From NCBI GenBank assembly GCA_934589155.1, contig CAKTNP010000036.1:1-13514 (forward strand): a DNA stretch of 13,514 bases, written 5' to 3'. The position numbers and the translations under genes were made by a program. How positions within the stretch are numbered: the first letter of the stretch is position 1; the number at the start of each line of letters is the position of its first letter. Origin of the DNA: an uncultured Oscillospiraceae bacterium. Its GTDB lineage: Bacteria > Bacillota > Clostridia > Oscillospirales > Oscillospiraceae. Of this stretch, positions 12,869 to 13,514 are shown in pieces. Under the pieces are notes generated by a model. It was not told where the DNA came from. It was given only the letters and a program-made list of their open reading frames with translations, and searched no databases.

Positions 12869-13514
12869 TCAATCGACGTTCTTGAGATAACGCATGAGGA
12901 TGGAGGCAACCTGCGCCCGGGTGGCGCTGCCCTGGGGATCCAGGCAGGCCTTGCCGTTCTTCGTAATGCCGCTGACAATGCCGTTCTCCACGGCCCAACC
13001 CATGGCTTCCTTGGCATAGGCAGAAACATCGGCAGCATCGGAGAAGCTTGTGAGGTCCGCAGTCTTGGCCACATCCATACCGCAGAACTTGGCGTAGCGG
13101 TACAAAATGGCTACCATCTGCTCCCGGGTGATCTTGGCGTTGGGGCTAAAGGTGGTGGCGGAGGTACCGGCCACGATGCCGTTCTCCTTGGCCCAGGCCA
13201 CGGCCACGGCGTAGTACTGGTCAGCATCCACGTCCCGGAAGGTTGCGGCGGTCTTGGCCTCGGGGCGGCCCGCCATTCTCCACAGAACGGCCACCAGCAT
13301 ACCACGGGTCATTTCTCCGTTGGGGGTAAAGGTGGTGGCGGAGGTACCGGCGAACAGGCCGTTTGTCACGGCAAAGTCCACAGCCTCATGATACCACAGG
13401 GAGGTGTTCACGTCGGTGAACTTGGCGCTGGGGCAATCCTTGCCGCCGTCGCATTTCCGAAGCTTGGCAATGGATTCGGTCCGGCTGGCACCGCAGACGG
13501 TGCAGGTGTAAGTC
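12869..13514 (-). CDS. S-layer-homology (SLH) domain protein, C-terminal part (5' end outside window)
   Basis: The frame is open to the right-hand edge, giving about 214 visible residues. Three SLH modules fill the C-terminus: FTDVNTSLWYHEAVDFAVTN with GTSATTFTPNGEMTRG; FRDVDADQYYAVAVAWAKEN with GTSATTFSPNAKITREQMV; and FSDAADVSAYAKEAMGWAVE with a diverged repeat end GSATRAQVASILMRYL. SLH triplets bind secondary cell-wall polymers and anchor exported proteins on the surface, so the missing N-terminal part should hold a signal peptide and the functional domain. Before the first module a cysteine-bearing linker is visible (YTCTVCGASRTESIAKL, then CDGGKDC), common in surface proteins of this group but of unknown function. 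The GTG at 13409-13411 is internal and not a start. It is the first gene on the minus strand after the edge and has its own terminator. Confidence 0.93.
   Translation of the reverse strand, partial: TYTCTVCGASRTESIAKLRKCDGGKDCPSAKFTDVNTSLWYHEAVDFAVTNGLFAGTSATTFTPNGEMTRGMLVAVLWRMAGRPEAKTAATFRDVDADQYYAVAVAWAKENGIVAGTSATTFSPNAKITREQMVAILYRYAKFCGMDVAKTADLTSFSDAADVSAYAKEAMGWAVENGIVSGITKNGKACLDPQGSATRAQVASILMRYLKNVD
13141..13171. repeat. Direct repeat, copy 1, within SLH module 2
   Basis: These 31 bases recur at 13321-13351 with a single mismatch (position 6), exactly 180 bases or 60 codons apart. They code for the conserved GTSATTF-PN part of the SLH module. Confidence 0.85.
13321..13351. repeat. 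Direct repeat, copy 2, within SLH module 1
   Basis: Partner of the copy at 13141-13171; 30 of 31 bases agree. The flanking DNA of the two modules has diverged much more. Confidence 0.85.

Noticed and set aside
13137..13356. Possible CRISPR-like or tandem repeat array at the right end
   Set aside because: Only two copies at a 180-base interval, in frame within SLH modules; this is protein repeat structure.

Overview
The window looks like chromosomal DNA of a fairly GC-rich anaerobic Firmicute, probably a gut-type Clostridia of the Oscillospiraceae/Ruminococcaceae sort. This rests on the gene content (S-layer-homology protein, lysine riboswitch, T-box leader, TnpV and Tn916-type integrative-element debris), on strong AGGAG-type ribosome binding sites, and on codon use. 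The taxonomic call is inference.

Left end, 1-2340: a genomic scar. A partial excisionase-like helix-turn-helix gene is followed by a 12-codon stub of a Tn916-type integrase, an intact tnpV, and a terminator-like hairpin. Facing them on the minus strand is a decayed operon. A fragment of a Dpp/Opp-type ABC permease is fused out of frame to the C-terminal part of an FmdE-family protein, followed by an apparently intact TPR-protein gene that overlaps the FmdE stop by one base.

2341-5386: a complete riboswitch-controlled transporter operon. A sigma-A promoter leads into a class-typical lysine riboswitch and an intrinsic terminator, then a lipoprotein solute-binding protein, a HisM-type permease and an ATPase, closed by a strong terminator. 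The P1 3' strand can pair with the terminator 5' arm, which gives a simple lysine OFF switch. The operon is therefore most likely a lysine importer.

5385-8580: pyroglutamyl-peptidase I (pcp) from its own extended -10 promoter; a short decayed antisense gene; then a consensus promoter, a full T-box leader and a CstA-family membrane transporter. The T-box puts the transporter under control of an uncharged tRNA. The best reading of the specifier is GCC (alanine), and the UGGU bulge fits a tRNA with discriminator A. This is the most interesting regulatory observation in the window.

8590-10700: a two-gene unit of an MBL-fold metallohydrolase and an MFS transporter, closed by a terminator that separates it from the convergent operon to the right.

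10702-12806, minus strand: a three-gene operon (TetR regulator, ABC ATPase, ABC-2 permease) in which both junctions are 4-base ATGA overlaps. Its promoter is a perfect TTGACA-17-TATAAT, directly followed by a 30-base near-perfect palindrome that covers the expected start of transcription. This is a self-regulated drug or toxin exporter module. To its right, behind a terminator, lies the 3' part of an S-layer-homology protein gene that continues off the window.

I see no CRISPR array, tRNA, rRNA or clearly novel defence system. The noteworthy content is regulatory RNA logic and recombination scars.
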